A stretch of DNA of 64,000 nt from Hymenobacter glacialis. GTDB lineage: Bacteria > Bacteroidota > Bacteroidia > Cytophagales > Hymenobacteraceae. Shown one piece after another: positions 62,550 to 64,000 of the stretch. The notes below the pieces were generated by a model. That model worked only from the letters and a program-made list of their open reading frames with translations. It was not told where the DNA came from and ran no database searches. The translations under genes were made by a program, and so were the position numbers. Within the stretch, counting starts at the first letter, position 1; every line of letters begins with the position of its first letter. Location: assembly GCF_001816165.1 (NCBI RefSeq), contig NZ_MDZC01000010.1, positions 91,242-155,241 on the forward strand. Direction: 5' to 3'.

Positions 62550-63572
62550 TCAAACGAACAACTGTTGCAGCAAGCCTTTCTTGAATTGCTGGGCGTGGTG
62601 GAGCTGCTTGGTTACGAGGGCTATTTTATCGTCGATGGCAGTAAGGAAACTGGCAATCTTGGTTTGTTCAGGAAGAGATGGCAAATCAATTAAAATACCT
62701 AGAAAGGTGCTTTCATGAATCCGCTTACTGCCTGAGCCACTGGCTATACTCTCCAGCTTTTTGTAATAACTCTCTCTTGACAAGTAGAAAAGAAAGAAAC
62801 TTGGATTCATCTTTCCTGGATTAATATCTAAAACAGGAATATCACCTGATGATAAAAACCCATCAAATTCATCAGGTATAATACTAAATGCGCCATTGAA
62901 TAAATTTTGCTTTCCAAAAATAAATTGCCCCTTTTTTCTGACAAAATAATTCGTTGCTCCCAAAGTCAGTGACTCGGTATTATTATTTTTTAAAACACCT
63001 TTAAGGTGCAATTTTACAGTCAACAATTTATTGCTGTCTATCTCAGCAGGTTGCATTTTTTTAGGAATGCTCATCAATTGGCTCAACTGGGTTTCCTCCC
63101 ACGCCGGGAACTCCTGCCCATTCTCATCCTGAAACCGGAGTTGCTGGGAGAACAGCTGCTGCATGACGCCTTTCTTGTAGTCGGTTAAAAGGGCCTGCTT
63201 TTGGGTGAGCTGCTGGATTTTGGTGTCAACGGCGGTTAGGAAAGAGGCTATTTTTTGCTGTTCGGGGAGAGGCGGTATTGGCAACTTGAATTTAGATGTA
63301 TCACCAATACCAAAGAAATTCATCGCACTTCCGCTATTCTGAGATAATACTTGTTTCTCAATAATAGGAGATGACATGATGCTCTTAAGGTACAAGTAAT
63401 AAACCTCTTGATTAGACCTTAAAAGAGTAAGTTGTGGGCCAATATTCCCACTGCTTATTTCTTTATTCACCAAACCAATAGCACCAACATTAGAACCGCG
63501 GTTAGTGAATAAAATGTCATTAAGCTTTAAATGAGCCTTTTTCAGCTTGGCATGTTTACTTAATGACTGATG
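62550..63572 (-). pseudogene. hsdS: Type I specificity subunit hsdS, 5' part lost to an IS
   Basis: Specificity subunit choosing the DNA target for HsdR/HsdM. About 340 residues of the C-terminal part remain: the end of the first target-recognition domain (LKLNDILFTNRGSNVGAIGL), the central conserved region (LPEQQKIASFLTAVDTKIQQ), a full second recognition domain, and the terminal conserved region (LPEQTKIASFLTAIDDKIAL, ending KKGLLQQLFV). The frame is closed by a stop at 63573-63575, where similarity ends and the IS begins. The recognition domain is AT-rich (38 G+C in 120 at 62881-63000), against about 65% in hsdR. The subunit is presumably non-functional, unless it starts internally at TTG/GTG 63473/63470. 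Confidence 0.88.
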
Positions 63573-64000
63573 TTACGCGGATATTTAGGGGAGTGATTTA
63601 CGTTTGGTGATGAGTTGCACACTGGATTTGTACACAGATTACCTGATTAGTTCGACGGGTCAAACGTCGGCCACGGGTTTATCACGGCTGCTGGATGGGG
63701 CCGTGAGTCACGACCAGGTCACGCGCTGGCTGAGTAGTTCGTATCTGGACTCTGAGCAGGTCTGGAAGCAGGCCAAGCCGGTGATTCGCGCGGCCGAGCA
63801 GCAGCGGGCGGACGACGACTTTGCGGTGCTACTCGTGGATGATTCCATCCTGGAAAAGGCCCACACGGACCCGAGTGCGTTGATTTGCACCCACTGGGAC
63901 CATAGCAAGGGCCGCTTCGTCAAGGGCCTCAATTTCGTCAGCCTACTCTACCAGGCCGGCGAGCTGGCCCTGCCCATCGCCGTGGAACTCATCGAAAAAA
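63573..64000 (+). mobile_element. Insertion sequence, left part, inside hsdS
   Basis: Sequence from about 63551-63575 to the window end is unlike hsdS and carries a transposase gene reading rightward. The exact left end cannot be fixed without the right end; the TGATGTTACGCGGATATTTA stretch at 63569-63588 is a candidate terminus. GC content rises again in the transposase. Confidence 0.82.
63610..64000 (+). CDS. Transposase of IS701/IS4-like type, N-terminal part
   Basis: The frame is open from ATG 63610 (GTG 63607 precedes it) to the window edge, 130 codons. The sequence begins MSCTLDLYTDYLISSTGQ, then ATGLSRLLDGAVSHDQVTRW, FAVLLVDDSILEKAHTDPSA and WDHSKGRFVKGLNFVSLLY. VLLVDDSILEK carries the first catalytic Asp of a DDE transposase. 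This is a common Bacteroidota IS family, IS701- or IS4-like by recollection. The C-terminal catalytic residues lie beyond the window. It is oriented opposite to the interrupted hsdS. Confidence 0.88.
   Translation, partial: MSCTLDLYTDYLISSTGQTSATGLSRLLDGAVSHDQVTRWLSSSYLDSEQVWKQAKPVIRAAEQQRADDDFAVLLVDDSILEKAHTDPSALICTHWDHSKGRFVKGLNFVSLLYQAGELALPIAVELIEK

Noticed and set aside
59200..64000. Integrative island inserted at tRNA-Asp
   Set aside because: No integrase gene and no second copy of the tRNA 3' end are visible in the window, so the restriction locus next to the tRNA cannot be called an island.

Overview
The window is chromosomal DNA from a GC-rich member of the Bacteroidota, most likely Cytophagales close to Hymenobacter; this assignment is inference from family content and gene order, since no 16S rRNA is present. 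The signs are type III glutamine synthetase, the long (662 aa) IspG, the Bacteroidota-type insertion in LeuRS, an outer-membrane putative porin, the order sigma-54 activator - lptE - TPR gene - secG - groES - groEL, and recurring TAnnTTTG-type -7 promoter boxes with no Shine-Dalgarno sequences. Coding DNA is about 60-65% GC, so AT-rich patches stand out.

Layout. 1-12 kb: the 3' part of leuS, a secreted M14 peptidase, small conserved genes, ispG, two exported thioredoxin-fold proteins and a quinone oxidoreductase. 12-29 kb: glnN, an LTA-synthase-like sulfatase, mtaB, a helix-turn-helix protein, a MacB-type permease, a secreted protein of the family usually named asparagine synthetase B, a GH2 glycosidase, the Fe-S carriers mrp and nifU, fumarylacetoacetase and a Tat-exported DUF1259 protein. 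29.5-34 kb: a leftward lpxK - porin - miaE operon. 34-43 kb: a SMUG2-like glycosylase, nif3, a coiled-coil zinc-ribbon gene, a TPR protein, pabB, miaB and a sigma-54 activator. 43-48 kb: lptE, a TPR gene, secG and groESL. 48-59 kb: a peptide transporter, a frameshifted AraC regulator divergent from pckA, rsmE, DUF4159, an acyltransferase, patatin, MBL hydrolase, accA and tRNA-Asp. 59.6-64 kb is accessory: hsdR and the 3' part of hsdS of a type I restriction system, with hsdS cut by an insertion sequence that runs off the window.

How the genes work together. Most of the window is housekeeping: tRNA A37 modification (mtaB, miaB, miaE), Fe-S assembly (mrp, nifU) near Fe-S clients (ispG, mtaB, miaB), envelope biogenesis (lpxK, porin, lptE, secG, acyltransferase) and central metabolism (glnN, pckA, accA, pabB). 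I found no complete novel multi-gene system, CRISPR array, prophage or biosynthetic cluster.

The most interesting structure lies between the genes. Five related 90-110 bp palindromes keep their pairing by matched changes in both arms. A second, SYQLLAIS-type repeat family has been captured as the signal peptide of LptE. A third inverted repeat of 173 bp contains a nested hairpin. Other points worth checking are an AT-rich extra insert inside leuS, a 13-C tract just before the SMUG2-like gene, the AraC frameshift and the IS-disrupted hsdS.
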